Shown here: piece by piece, positions 6,496 through 14,355 of the stretch | Position numbering within the stretch: position 1 is the stretch's first letter | Layout: each line of letters opens with the position of its first letter | From: Methanobacterium sp. | GTDB taxonomy: Archaea > Methanobacteriota > Methanobacteria > Methanobacteriales > Methanobacteriaceae | Length of the DNA stretch: 18,438 nt | Assembly: GCA_020854975.1 (NCBI GenBank) | Contig: JAHKLQ010000212.1 | Span: 1-18,438 of the forward strand | Direction: 5' to 3' | Position numbers and translations under genes: made by a program | Notes under the pieces: model-generated | What the model was told of the DNA's origin: nothing | The model's input: the letters and a program-made list of their open reading frames with translations, nothing else | Database searches by the model: none

Positions 6496-9400
6496 ATGAA
6501 AAAGCAAATTAAAAGATGTGGAATTCCACTACTGGTTTTAGTGGTGTTTGTAGTGTGTTTTTGTGGTGTTGTAACAGCACATGACACAACATATCCCATT
6601 GTGACTATTGACAGTCCGAAGCACAACTCGGAAGTTAATGGTACGGTTCATGTTAATGCAACAGTGGATAGCCATACTGAAATTACTAAGGTTGTTTTCA
6701 ATGTTAGTGATGGTAGTGTTTTCACGGACTTTAATGGAAATGAAGGTTGGAGTTGTGATTGGGATACCAGTAACACTCCTAATGGGCAGTACAGTGTTAA
6801 AGCCACTGTGCATAATTCTGATGGGTTAACTGGAAGTTACAGTATACTTGTGAATGTTAATAATACTGTTCAGGCTACTCAGCTCAGTTTAACTGATGTT
6901 CAGGCAATGCCTAATCAGGAAGTGAATTTAAATGCTTTACTGAAGGATGCCAGTGATAAGCCATTACAGGGCAAAACTGTTCAGTTTTCAGTTAATGGAA
7001 CCACAATAGGCACTGGAACCACAGATAGCAGTGGTGTGGCAACCTATGCATACACTCCTACAGGCACAGGGATTTACAATATTCAAGCTATTTTCAATGG
7101 TGATTTAAGATACGGTGCTTCTGAAGACAACGCTACCCTAACATCCATACCCAACAATCCCTTCCTAGAATACAGCACATATTTAGGAGGAAACCTTTTT
7201 GATAAAGGAAGAGGTTTAGCAGTGGATAATGAGGGAAATATATACATTGCCGGGCAAGCACAGTCCACAGACTTCCCAACCACTTCAGAAGCTTATCAAA
7301 AAAATAATGCTGGAAGTGCAGATGTTTTTGTGGCCAAATTCAAGTCTACAGGAGAAATAATATACTGTACACTGGTGGGTGGAACTGGTGCTGATACTGC
7401 CAACTCACTTGCAATTGACAGTGAAGGAAACGCTTACGTCACTGGATTTACAAGTTCTACAGACTTCCCAACCACTGCTGGTGCATATCAGACCACAAAA
7501 ATAGGTGCTCAGGACGCGTTTGTCTTTGCACTGAACCCTACAGGAACTGCTCTACTTTACAGTACCTACCTTGGAGGAACAATCGTTAACCGGGGATGGA
7601 GTATTGCTGTGGACAGTGCAGGTTGTGCGTACGTCACAGGAATCACCAATTCTCCAGACTTCCTAACCACTGACGGTGCATATCAGACCACCAAAAGTGG
7701 CCCAACATGGAATATTGGTGATGCATATGATCAGGTTTACCAGGATAGTTTTGATGGTTTCATCGCCAAACTGAACCCAACTGGAACTGCTCTACTTTAC
7801 AGTACCTTCCTCGGAGGAAGCAGTACAGAACAGATATTCAGTATCGCTGTGGATAGTGCAGGATGTGCTTACGTTTTAGGAGATTATACATCATCCCTGG
7901 ATTTTCCTACCACTGAAGGTGCTTTCCAAAGAACCTTTGGAGGGGGAGCATGCGATACTTTTGTAGCTAAACTGAATCCAAATGGAACATCTCTGGTTTA
8001 CAGTACCTATCTTGGAGGACTAGGAGATGACCATGGAGAAGTACTGGCAGTTGATTCTGCAGGATATGCCTACATAACTGGACAGACAGTTTCAGAAGAT
8101 TTCCCAGTAACTGACAATGCCTTCCAGAAAATCTACAAAGGAATTGGTTGTGATGCTTTGGGTGGAGATGCTTTTGTTGCTAAATTGAATCTTAACGGAA
8201 CTGATCTAATTTACAGCACTTACCTTGGAGGATCTTTAGATGATGATATAAAAGGTATTGCAGTGGACTCTGAAGGCTGTGTTTATGTGCATGGAGTTAC
8301 ACAATCCACGGATTTCCCAACCACTGACAACGCATATCAGAAAACTAAAAATGGACCAGAATGGGATGGAACTCCTGCATCCGAGGATCCTAACTTCAAC
8401 CTCAGTTTTGATGCATTTGTTACCAAGTTAAATGCAGCTGGCAGTGCTCTACTTTACAGCACATACTTCGGAGGAAGTGCTGGTGAATATGGATTTGATG
8501 CAGCATTAGGTAATGGTGGTTTCATAATCTACGGCCGAACCTACTCCAATGACCTGCCAGTTACATCAAATGCCTACCAAAAAACCCACGGAAACGACTC
8601 AACTGATGGTTTATACAACATGGATGTATATCTCGCCACCTTTGTAAACCCCACTCAGATTACGACTGGTAGTGTTACTGGTGATAAAGGTACGACTGTT
8701 GATTTGAGTGCTACACTTACCGAGGCTAACACTCTTGGTGATGCTCCTCTTGCCAATAAGACAGTGCGTTTCATGGTTAATGGTGTGTTTGCTGGTAATG
8801 CAACCACGGATACTAATGGAGTGGCTACTCTGACTTACCCTGTTAGTCTTGTTGGTGGAAACTACACAGTACAGGTCTTTTTTGATGGAGATATAGATCA
8901 TCTGGGTAGTAGTGTTAGTGGATCTTTGAAGGTGCCTCAGTCCAGTTTGTGGGTGAGGACTAGTTCTAATAAGGCTAATCCTATGGTGGGTGATACTGTT
9001 GTCATTACTTTTAAATTGAATAATGATGGTCCAGATCCTGCCAGTAATGTGGTTATGCGTTTTACAGTGCCTGAAGGCATGGAGTATCTTGGTGCCAGTA
9101 AGGACATAGGAAACATTGCATATGATCCTGTGACACGTACGGTTACATGGACTGTGGATAGTATGCCTGTGGGTGATCCGTATTTCAGTGTGGAAATGCT
9201 TGTCCAGAAGGCTGCTGTCTTTGGTTTACAGCCTCAAATCGCCAGTGGAACATATGATCCTACCATTACTAGCAGTGTTCCGTACAGGACTCTTACCACA
9301 GTGGAAATGGAAGCTGATACTACAGATAATTCTAACAATTCTGTAAATGCAGCTACTATCACTGAAACAGGTTATGGTGCAAGTTTGAACGCAGCCAATG

Positions 9401-9498
9401 GCACAGTTCCAATGCAGAGTACTGGTGTGCCTGTCCTGCCATTATTAGCAGCTCTGTTAATAGTGTTGAGTAGTACTATACTGCCCTGGAGAAAATAA
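6496..9498 (+). CDS. Large surface protein: Ig-like domains, seven SBBP beta-propeller repeats, DUF11-like domain, C-terminal anchor
   Basis: A 1000-residue secreted, membrane-anchored protein. Order of parts: signal peptide 1-28 (ends CGVVTA, mature start H29-D-T-T); Ig-like domain about 33-123; second Ig-like domain 126-216 (GTTDSSGVATYAYTPT pattern); seven SBBP-type repeats about 222-716, each with YSTYLGG...AVDS.G..Y.TG...DFPTT..A.Q (repeat starts near 225, 289, 354, 434, 501, 572 and 653), giving a plausible seven-bladed propeller; Ig-like domain 719-813; DUF11-like domain 816-910; membrane helix about 976-996 preceded by VPMQSTGVP, a tail pattern common in methanobacterial surface proteins (from memory). 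The start has GAGGTGA 8 nt upstream. Probably adhesion or scaffold function; the promoter shared with the CobN-like gene suggests co-expression. No catalytic residues are recognisable. Confidence 0.9.
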   Translation: MKKQIKRCGIPLLVLVVFVVCFCGVVTAHDTTYPIVTIDSPKHNSEVNGTVHVNATVDSHTEITKVVFNVSDGSVFTDFNGNEGWSCDWDTSNTPNGQYSVKATVHNSDGLTGSYSILVNVNNTVQATQLSLTDVQAMPNQEVNLNALLKDASDKPLQGKTVQFSVNGTTIGTGTTDSSGVATYAYTPTGTGIYNIQAIFNGDLRYGASEDNATLTSIPNNPFLEYSTYLGGNLFDKGRGLAVDNEGNIYIAGQAQSTDFPTTSEAYQKNNAGSADVFVAKFKSTGEIIYCTLVGGTGADTANSLAIDSEGNAYVTGFTSSTDFPTTAGAYQTTKIGAQDAFVFALNPTGTALLYSTYLGGTIVNRGWSIAVDSAGCAYVTGITNSPDFLTTDGAYQTTKSGPTWNIGDAYDQVYQDSFDGFIAKLNPTGTALLYSTFLGGSSTEQIFSIAVDSAGCAYVLGDYTSSLDFPTTEGAFQRTFGGGACDTFVAKLNPNGTSLVYSTYLGGLGDDHGEVLAVDSAGYAYITGQTVSEDFPVTDNAFQKIYKGIGCDALGGDAFVAKLNLNGTDLIYSTYLGGSLDDDIKGIAVDSEGCVYVHGVTQSTDFPTTDNAYQKTKNGPEWDGTPASEDPNFNLSFDAFVTKLNAAGSALLYSTYFGGSAGEYGFDAALGNGGFIIYGRTYSNDLPVTSNAYQKTHGNDSTDGLYNMDVYLATFVNPTQITTGSVTGDKGTTVDLSATLTEANTLGDAPLANKTVRFMVNGVFAGNATTDTNGVATLTYPVSLVGGNYTVQVFFDGDIDHLGSSVSGSLKVPQSSLWVRTSSNKANPMVGDTVVITFKLNNDGPDPASNVVMRFTVPEGMEYLGASKDIGNIAYDPVTRTVTWTVDSMPVGDPYFSVEMLVQKAAVFGLQPQIASGTYDPTITSSVPYRTLTTVEMEADTTDNSNNSVNAATITETGYGASLNAANGTVPMQSTGVPVLPLLAALLIVLSSTILPWRK
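7160..8642 (+). repeat. Seven tandem SBBP repeats coding a beta-propeller
   Basis: Seven coding repeats of about 64-80 codons. Two units are nearly identical in DNA: a 25-nt stretch at 7543-7567 recurs at 7783-7807, and the downstream GTGCAGGxTGTGC segment recurs at the same 240-bp offset, showing a recent in-frame duplication. Confidence 0.75.
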
Positions 9499-9503
9499 AT
9501 CAA

Positions 9504-9526
9504 TTTTTTTCTTTTTTTCTTTTTTT
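9504..9526 (+). terminator. Poly-T terminator after the surface protein gene
   Basis: Three T7/T6 runs interrupted by single C residues begin 6 nt after the stop, typical of archaeal T-tract termination. Confidence 0.6.
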
Positions 9527-9690
9527 GGTGTTAAAAATCTAATTACTGGTTCAATTTTTATTAAGAATGTTTCATTTTTTTTTGAATTGGGGTTATTTCT
9601 GTTTTCTTGTTGGATTTCACGGTTTATTATTAAATATTTTAATATTAAAATTAAAATTATTAATATAAAATTAAGTATGTGCCTTTATTT

Positions 9691-9743
9691 TTACTAATAA
9701 ATATATAAAAAGTATTAAATATTAGTTTGTTCCAGATATTGAT
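9691..9743 (+). promoter_or_regulatory. Promoter block of the first CobN-like gene with ACTAATA/TATTAGT dyad
   Basis: Matches the block at 6413-6465 in about 39 of 53 positions with no gaps. It also has a perfect 7-bp dyad, ACTAATA (9693-9699) and TATTAGT (9720-9726), flanking ATATATAAAA. The right arm overlaps the probable TATA element TATTAAATA, so a bound protein would block it. The leader continues to AAGGAGGTGA (9761-9770) before the ATG at 9778. Confidence 0.65.
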
Positions 9744-9777
9744 GATTTTAAAAAACAAAAAAGGAGGTGAAAATAGT

Positions 9778-12700
9778 ATGAGAAGACAAGTGACAAAACA
9801 AATGATTTTAATAGTAACGTGCCTTGTTTTCGCATTAGCGCTATCAGGTGCGGTAGCAGCAGAAGATTCACAGGGAGGTGAACTGGACGATACAACTCTG
9901 CAAAGTACTTCTGAACAATCAAACAGCAGTAATAACGATGGTTCAAATGAGTTAGATCCCCGGATTTATGGTGTGATTAAAGAAGATACCACACCAACAG
10001 ATGGGGCCACAGTTACTATCAAGAACCCAACCACCAATGCAATCATAGCCTCGGGAACCACCAATTCCAGTGGAGAATATGATATCAGTTTTTTATCTGA
10101 TCTTACAGAGTTCAAGGTGGAAATAGCCTACTTAGCTTACAAGAACTACACAACCACAGTTACACCCACTGGTTCTCCAATACCCATGGCAAACTTGAAC
10201 TACACATTCATGCCATCACAAATGCTCAAACCAACTAAAATGGTGGTTATTATTGGTGGTTATGGATTTACTCCTGTGCAAAAAATATTGGATGCATATA
10301 AAGAATTAAATCTTGAAGGGTATGACTTTGATATGAAAGTTTTTTATCATGCGGATTTAGCATTCGATGCAGATGCAAGGGAGAGATTTGCCAATGAACT
10401 TAAAACAGCTAATATATTCTTCATGACTTCAGGATTCTCTTCAACCCAACCTCAATCATATGAAGAGATTACACAGTTAATAGACATTTATTTGCCGAAT
10501 GATGCTACAATAGTTCAGACGGGTTCCTATTATCTTGGAGAAAGGGATGCAACAAAAGTTTCCTATGGTTTTAGTGGTAGTTACAGCAAGGAAACCATTA
10601 AAAAAGTGTTTTTAAACGTTCTCAAAATCAGTGGAACCATAAGTGATTCAACAGACATTAACATTGTTCCGGAGGTAGGTGAAGATCTTATATATCATCC
10701 AGATGCCAGTACAACCTTCAAAAACCTTACAGAGTACATGCAATGGTACACAGCAGCCGGTAAACTAAAACCGGATGGTACATGGATTGGATTTGCATTT
10801 GATTATGTAAACTACGACACAGGCGATCTAAAGGTTATGGATGCAATCATCCGTGATTTAGAATCCAAAGGAATTAATGTAATTCCATTAGGTCAAAAAA
10901 CTCCCTTAAGCCATACTGGAGAAGAACAGTTCGACATCTACCGTGATGCCTTTTATATAAATGGTACACCCCTAATAAGTGCTCTGATTGTTCAAAGTCA
11001 CTCCAGTGGAATTCCCAAAAGTATTGCCATGTACGAAGAGATGAATGTACCTATAATTGGGGCGATGATGATCGGTCAAACCACCCTTGCAGATTACCTT
11101 GAAAACAGTACAGGAATAACTGGTGGATATGAACTGAATTTATGGACTGTTGGTCCTGAACTTGCAGGACGTGTGGGTAATGTACTGGTTGGTGGAATGG
11201 AAGTAGCAGCTGTAGATGAGGCAACGGGTATGGAAATAAAATTATTCACACCATACCAGCCAGGTGTAAACCAGTTATGCAATATGGCCATTGCCTGGGC
11301 CAATCTGAAAAACGAAGCTAATTCCCAGAAAAAAGTGGCTTTAGTCTACTGTGACAACACGCATGATGAAACCATGCCAATAGCAGCTGGTTTGAATCTT
11401 CCAGAAAGTCTCAGTAACATATTAGAAGCTCTTACAGCCAGTGGATATGACCTGGGATCCTATGCAAACTTGGATGCTACTGAACTACTGGCTCTGATCA
11501 ATGATCATGGGCGAAACCTAAATAACTACACTCAAGACGATCTTTTAAACCTGATTCAAAAAGGAGCTATAACCATTACCAAAGATGAATATCTGCAATG
11601 GTACTCTCAACTTCCCAGCTCCCTAAGAGAACAAGTGGAAGCCGTTTGGGGTTCTGCTCCCGGAAACATGATGGTTTATGAGGATAAAATTGTTATTCCT
11701 GGTATGATACTTGGTAATATATTCTTGGGACCACAACCAATCTGGAAGTGGAATGGAACAATATCCAGTCTTTATGACAGTGAAAACCTACCCCCAACTC
11801 ATCAGTATATTGCATTCTACCTGTGGATGCAGAATAAGTTCCAGGCCGATGCATATGTACAAGTAGGTGATCACAGTACTCTTGAGCTTCTACCCGGACA
11901 CAGTCTGGGAATGACAGAAGATGACTGGCCTAACACTCTCATTGGGTACATGCCACATATCTACATCAGAAACATGGCTGGAGAAGATGCAACAGCGTCC
12001 AAAAGGAGAGCTTATGCACTGATAATCACTCATCTGACACCTGCAGTTGCCCAAACAGAACTATATGGTAATCTGGGAGAAATGCATGACCTTTTAACTT
12101 CCTTTCAGGATGCCTATGACCGCAACGACACTGCTCGGATGGCAGCATTAAAACCTCAAATATTAAACAAAATCAACAGTGAACCAGGTTTAAGTGAGCG
12201 ATTGGGTATAACTTCCACCACCAACTTTGGAATCATTTATAATCAGGTACATAACTATCTACACAGTATAATGAGTCAGGTAACAACTTACGGTCTGCAC
12301 ACCTTTGGAGAATTACCTGATAATGAAACACTGGAGAAATTCATAGATGCCATCATAGCTTTTGACCCAGCAAACCGAACCAGCAGACGTGATGAAATCA
12401 GAGAATTACTGGTACAAAGTGCTTCCAATGAAATGAGTGCACTATTAAATGCCCTAACTGGAGGTTACATTGAACCAGGTACTGCTGGAGACCCAGTACG
12501 TTCACTGGACACACTACCAGCAGGACGAAACAAGTACACCTTCGACCCTAGAAAAGTTCCAGACAGCGCGGCCATGGTTATAGGTAGTGACACCACAGAA
12601 ACGATGCTTAAACGCTATATAGACACACATGGTGCTAACAACTATCCTGAAACTGTTGCCATCCCTGTAAGTGGAGGAGAAGTCATGCTCACTTATGGTC

Positions 12701-14022
12701 AGAGCATCGCCAGTATTTTCTATTTACTGGGTGTGAAACCAGTCTATAGTAGTGGTATGGTAGTAGGTGTTGAGGTAATCCCATTAAGTGAGCTGGGAAG
12801 GCCCAGGATAGATGTACTTATCCAGGCTTCATCCAGTTTAAGGGATGCCTGTCCAGATGTAGTTCGACTGATTGACGAGGCCATAGAAAAAGTGGCACTT
12901 CTAGATGAATCTACAGAGTCCAATTATGTCCGAAAACATTACTTGGCCATGATGCCTGTTCTGGAAGCAGAACTCCTGGCAGAGGGAAAAAGTGTTGATG
13001 AAGCTAAGGACCTTGCTGAAAAATTGGCCAGATCAAGGATATTTGGTTTACCACCAGGTGCTGATCCCCACGGAGTTGGAGTTGCAAGACTTATGAACTC
13101 TGATTCATGGACTGAAGAAGAATTAGCAGAAACATATCTAGATTATAACTCCTACATCTATGGAAATAACTTGGATGGTATGTATGGTAGTTATGGTCGC
13201 ACCATAATGGAAAAACTACTAAAAACTGTGGACACTACCATGGTAGTAAGTGCCAGTGGAATCTCAGGCCAACACCGTTACTTTGGATCTGCAACATTGA
13301 ACAATGTAGTGAAATATCTAACCAACAAGGATATAACCAGCTATATTGTATTAACCAGCACATCTCAGGTTCTCACCCTACAAGAATCAATGTATGATGA
13401 CCTGACTTTAACCTTGTTCAATCCAACATGGAGGGATGCATTGTTGAAGGAAGGTTATTCTGGTAGGGCTACCATTGCTCTTAGGATAAGAGGTATGTTC
13501 CGTTCAGATGCTCTGGCAGATATTGTTAGCAGTGCATCCTGGCAGAGGATAGCTGATAATTATCTGTTTGACCAGAATGTATTCAGTCAATTCGACTCTG
13601 ATCAGCAAAAAATGATTGCCAATGCAATTTACCAAGCGAACATGCGGGGTATGATGCAACTCAATTCGGCTCAGGCATCTCAGCTAGCTCAAATATTAGG
13701 AATGCCAGTCACGGGACAGACCACAACTACCTCTACTAATAGTGGACAATCAGCAACAAGTCCTGGTGCAGTAGGCCAGTCATCGGCAGGTGTAAGTTAT
13801 CAGTCCAGTTCTTCTGGTGTGAGTTCTCAAACTTCTACTGATACTGCTGAAGCTGGTGATCAGTCTGCTGGTGATAGTGGAAAAACCTATGAGGTTTCTA
13901 AAGCCACTTCGCAGGGAGTTGATGATACTCCATGGGGAGCCTATGCTGTGGTGGGAGTAATAAGTGTTTTGGCCTTAGCAGGTCTCGGATTCTTCTTCAA
14001 AGGTAGTTTGTTAGGTAGATAA
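9778..14022 (+). CDS. Secreted, membrane-anchored CobN-like chelatase large-subunit paralogue 1
   Basis: A 1414-residue protein of the CobN/BchH (CobN/Mg-chelatase) family, whose cytoplasmic members insert Co2+ or Mg2+ into tetrapyrroles with an AAA+ partner. Parts: signal peptide 1-28 (ends GAVAA); Ser/Asn-rich linker 29-58; a carboxypeptidase-regulatory-like beta-sandwich about 61-143; CobN domain about 150-1330; Ser/Thr/Gln stalk; membrane helix about 1388-1407; basic tail. Core motifs: VGDHSTLELLPGH at 696-708, keeping the family's His and Glu but with HS instead of the CobN KQ; WPNTLIGYMPHIY at 717-729; KRRAYALIITHLTP at 742-755. The start at ATG 9778, not the upstream frame opening at 9727, is set by GGAGGTGA. 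It lacks the Cys cluster of its downstream paralogue. Being extracellular with no ATPase partner, it may bind metal or tetrapyrrole rather than catalyse chelation (inference). Confidence 0.9.
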   Translation: MRRQVTKQMILIVTCLVFALALSGAVAAEDSQGGELDDTTLQSTSEQSNSSNNDGSNELDPRIYGVIKEDTTPTDGATVTIKNPTTNAIIASGTTNSSGEYDISFLSDLTEFKVEIAYLAYKNYTTTVTPTGSPIPMANLNYTFMPSQMLKPTKMVVIIGGYGFTPVQKILDAYKELNLEGYDFDMKVFYHADLAFDADARERFANELKTANIFFMTSGFSSTQPQSYEEITQLIDIYLPNDATIVQTGSYYLGERDATKVSYGFSGSYSKETIKKVFLNVLKISGTISDSTDINIVPEVGEDLIYHPDASTTFKNLTEYMQWYTAAGKLKPDGTWIGFAFDYVNYDTGDLKVMDAIIRDLESKGINVIPLGQKTPLSHTGEEQFDIYRDAFYINGTPLISALIVQSHSSGIPKSIAMYEEMNVPIIGAMMIGQTTLADYLENSTGITGGYELNLWTVGPELAGRVGNVLVGGMEVAAVDEATGMEIKLFTPYQPGVNQLCNMAIAWANLKNEANSQKKVALVYCDNTHDETMPIAAGLNLPESLSNILEALTASGYDLGSYANLDATELLALINDHGRNLNNYTQDDLLNLIQKGAITITKDEYLQWYSQLPSSLREQVEAVWGSAPGNMMVYEDKIVIPGMILGNIFLGPQPIWKWNGTISSLYDSENLPPTHQYIAFYLWMQNKFQADAYVQVGDHSTLELLPGHSLGMTEDDWPNTLIGYMPHIYIRNMAGEDATASKRRAYALIITHLTPAVAQTELYGNLGEMHDLLTSFQDAYDRNDTARMAALKPQILNKINSEPGLSERLGITSTTNFGIIYNQVHNYLHSIMSQVTTYGLHTFGELPDNETLEKFIDAIIAFDPANRTSRRDEIRELLVQSASNEMSALLNALTGGYIEPGTAGDPVRSLDTLPAGRNKYTFDPRKVPDSAAMVIGSDTTETMLKRYIDTHGANNYPETVAIPVSGGEVMLTYGQSIASIFYLLGVKPVYSSGMVVGVEVIPLSELGRPRIDVLIQASSSLRDACPDVVRLIDEAIEKVALLDESTESNYVRKHYLAMMPVLEAELLAEGKSVDEAKDLAEKLARSRIFGLPPGADPHGVGVARLMNSDSWTEEELAETYLDYNSYIYGNNLDGMYGSYGRTIMEKLLKTVDTTMVVSASGISGQHRYFGSATLNNVVKYLTNKDITSYIVLTSTSQVLTLQESMYDDLTLTLFNPTWRDALLKEGYSGRATIALRIRGMFRSDALADIVSSASWQRIADNYLFDQNVFSQFDSDQQKMIANAIYQANMRGMMQLNSAQASQLAQILGMPVTGQTTTTSTNSGQSATSPGAVGQSSAGVSYQSSSSGVSSQTSTDTAEAGDQSAGDSGKTYEVSKATSQGVDDTPWGAYAVVGVISVLALAGLGFFFKGSLLGR

Positions 14023-14038
14023 ACATGAAAACCATTTT

Positions 14039-14090
14039 CCCCCTTTCTTTTTTTGGGGTAATACTCATTTTTTTTATTTATTTTTTATGA
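14039..14090 (+). terminator. Terminator of the first CobN-like gene
   Basis: CCCCC (14039-14043) can pair with GGGG (14055-14058) around a T-rich loop, followed by T-rich DNA. This fits a T-tract transcription end, with the second CobN-like gene having its own promoter. Confidence 0.5.
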
Positions 14091-14271
14091 TGTTTATTGA
14101 TCAAAGAAATTAAAAATAAGCATATTAATTAATAAATTTTTTCTCCACATCTTTATCAAGGGTTTTTTGATGTAGAGTGTAAATGATTTTTGTATTACAA
14201 AATTGGCAGAAATCACTATAATCATATTAATTTTTTCTTAAGTATTAAAAATTTGGGGATTTAGGGTAAAA

Positions 14272-14304
14272 AGTAATAACATTAATCTTAAATATCGTAT
14301 TACT
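14272..14304. promoter_or_regulatory. AGTAATA-N19-TATTACT dyad upstream of the second CobN-like gene
   Basis: AGTAATA (14272-14278) and TATTACT (14298-14304) are exact inverted repeats. The left arm continues as GTAATAACA, also present at 4350-4358, and TAATAACATTAA is identical to 6419-6430. TATCGTA (14293-14299) also recurs at 4346-4352. A shared regulator is plausible, though arm orientation and spacing differ from the 4318 dyad. Confidence 0.4.
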
Positions 14305-14355
14305 CAAATGTAGTTCTGACATCCAATTTTAATAAAAAACAAAGGAGGTGAAAAC

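Larger units (their letters stand above)
14023..14355 (+). other. Intergenic region between the two CobN-like genes: terminator and promoter
   Basis: 333 bp. It begins with a T-rich terminator and ends with AAAGGAGGTGAAAA before the GTG at 14356. In between are a degenerate direct repeat (CATATTAATT near 14120 and CATATTAA near 14223, each followed by a T-rich TTTTTTCT), AAAAAGTAATAACATTAA (14268-14285) and the dyad at 14272-14304. No gene is seen. Confidence 0.6.

Noticed and set aside
9727..9777. Upstream extension of the first CobN-like protein
   Set aside because: The extra residues run through promoter DNA and the AAGGAGGTGA ribosome site; ATG 9778 gives a clean signal peptide.
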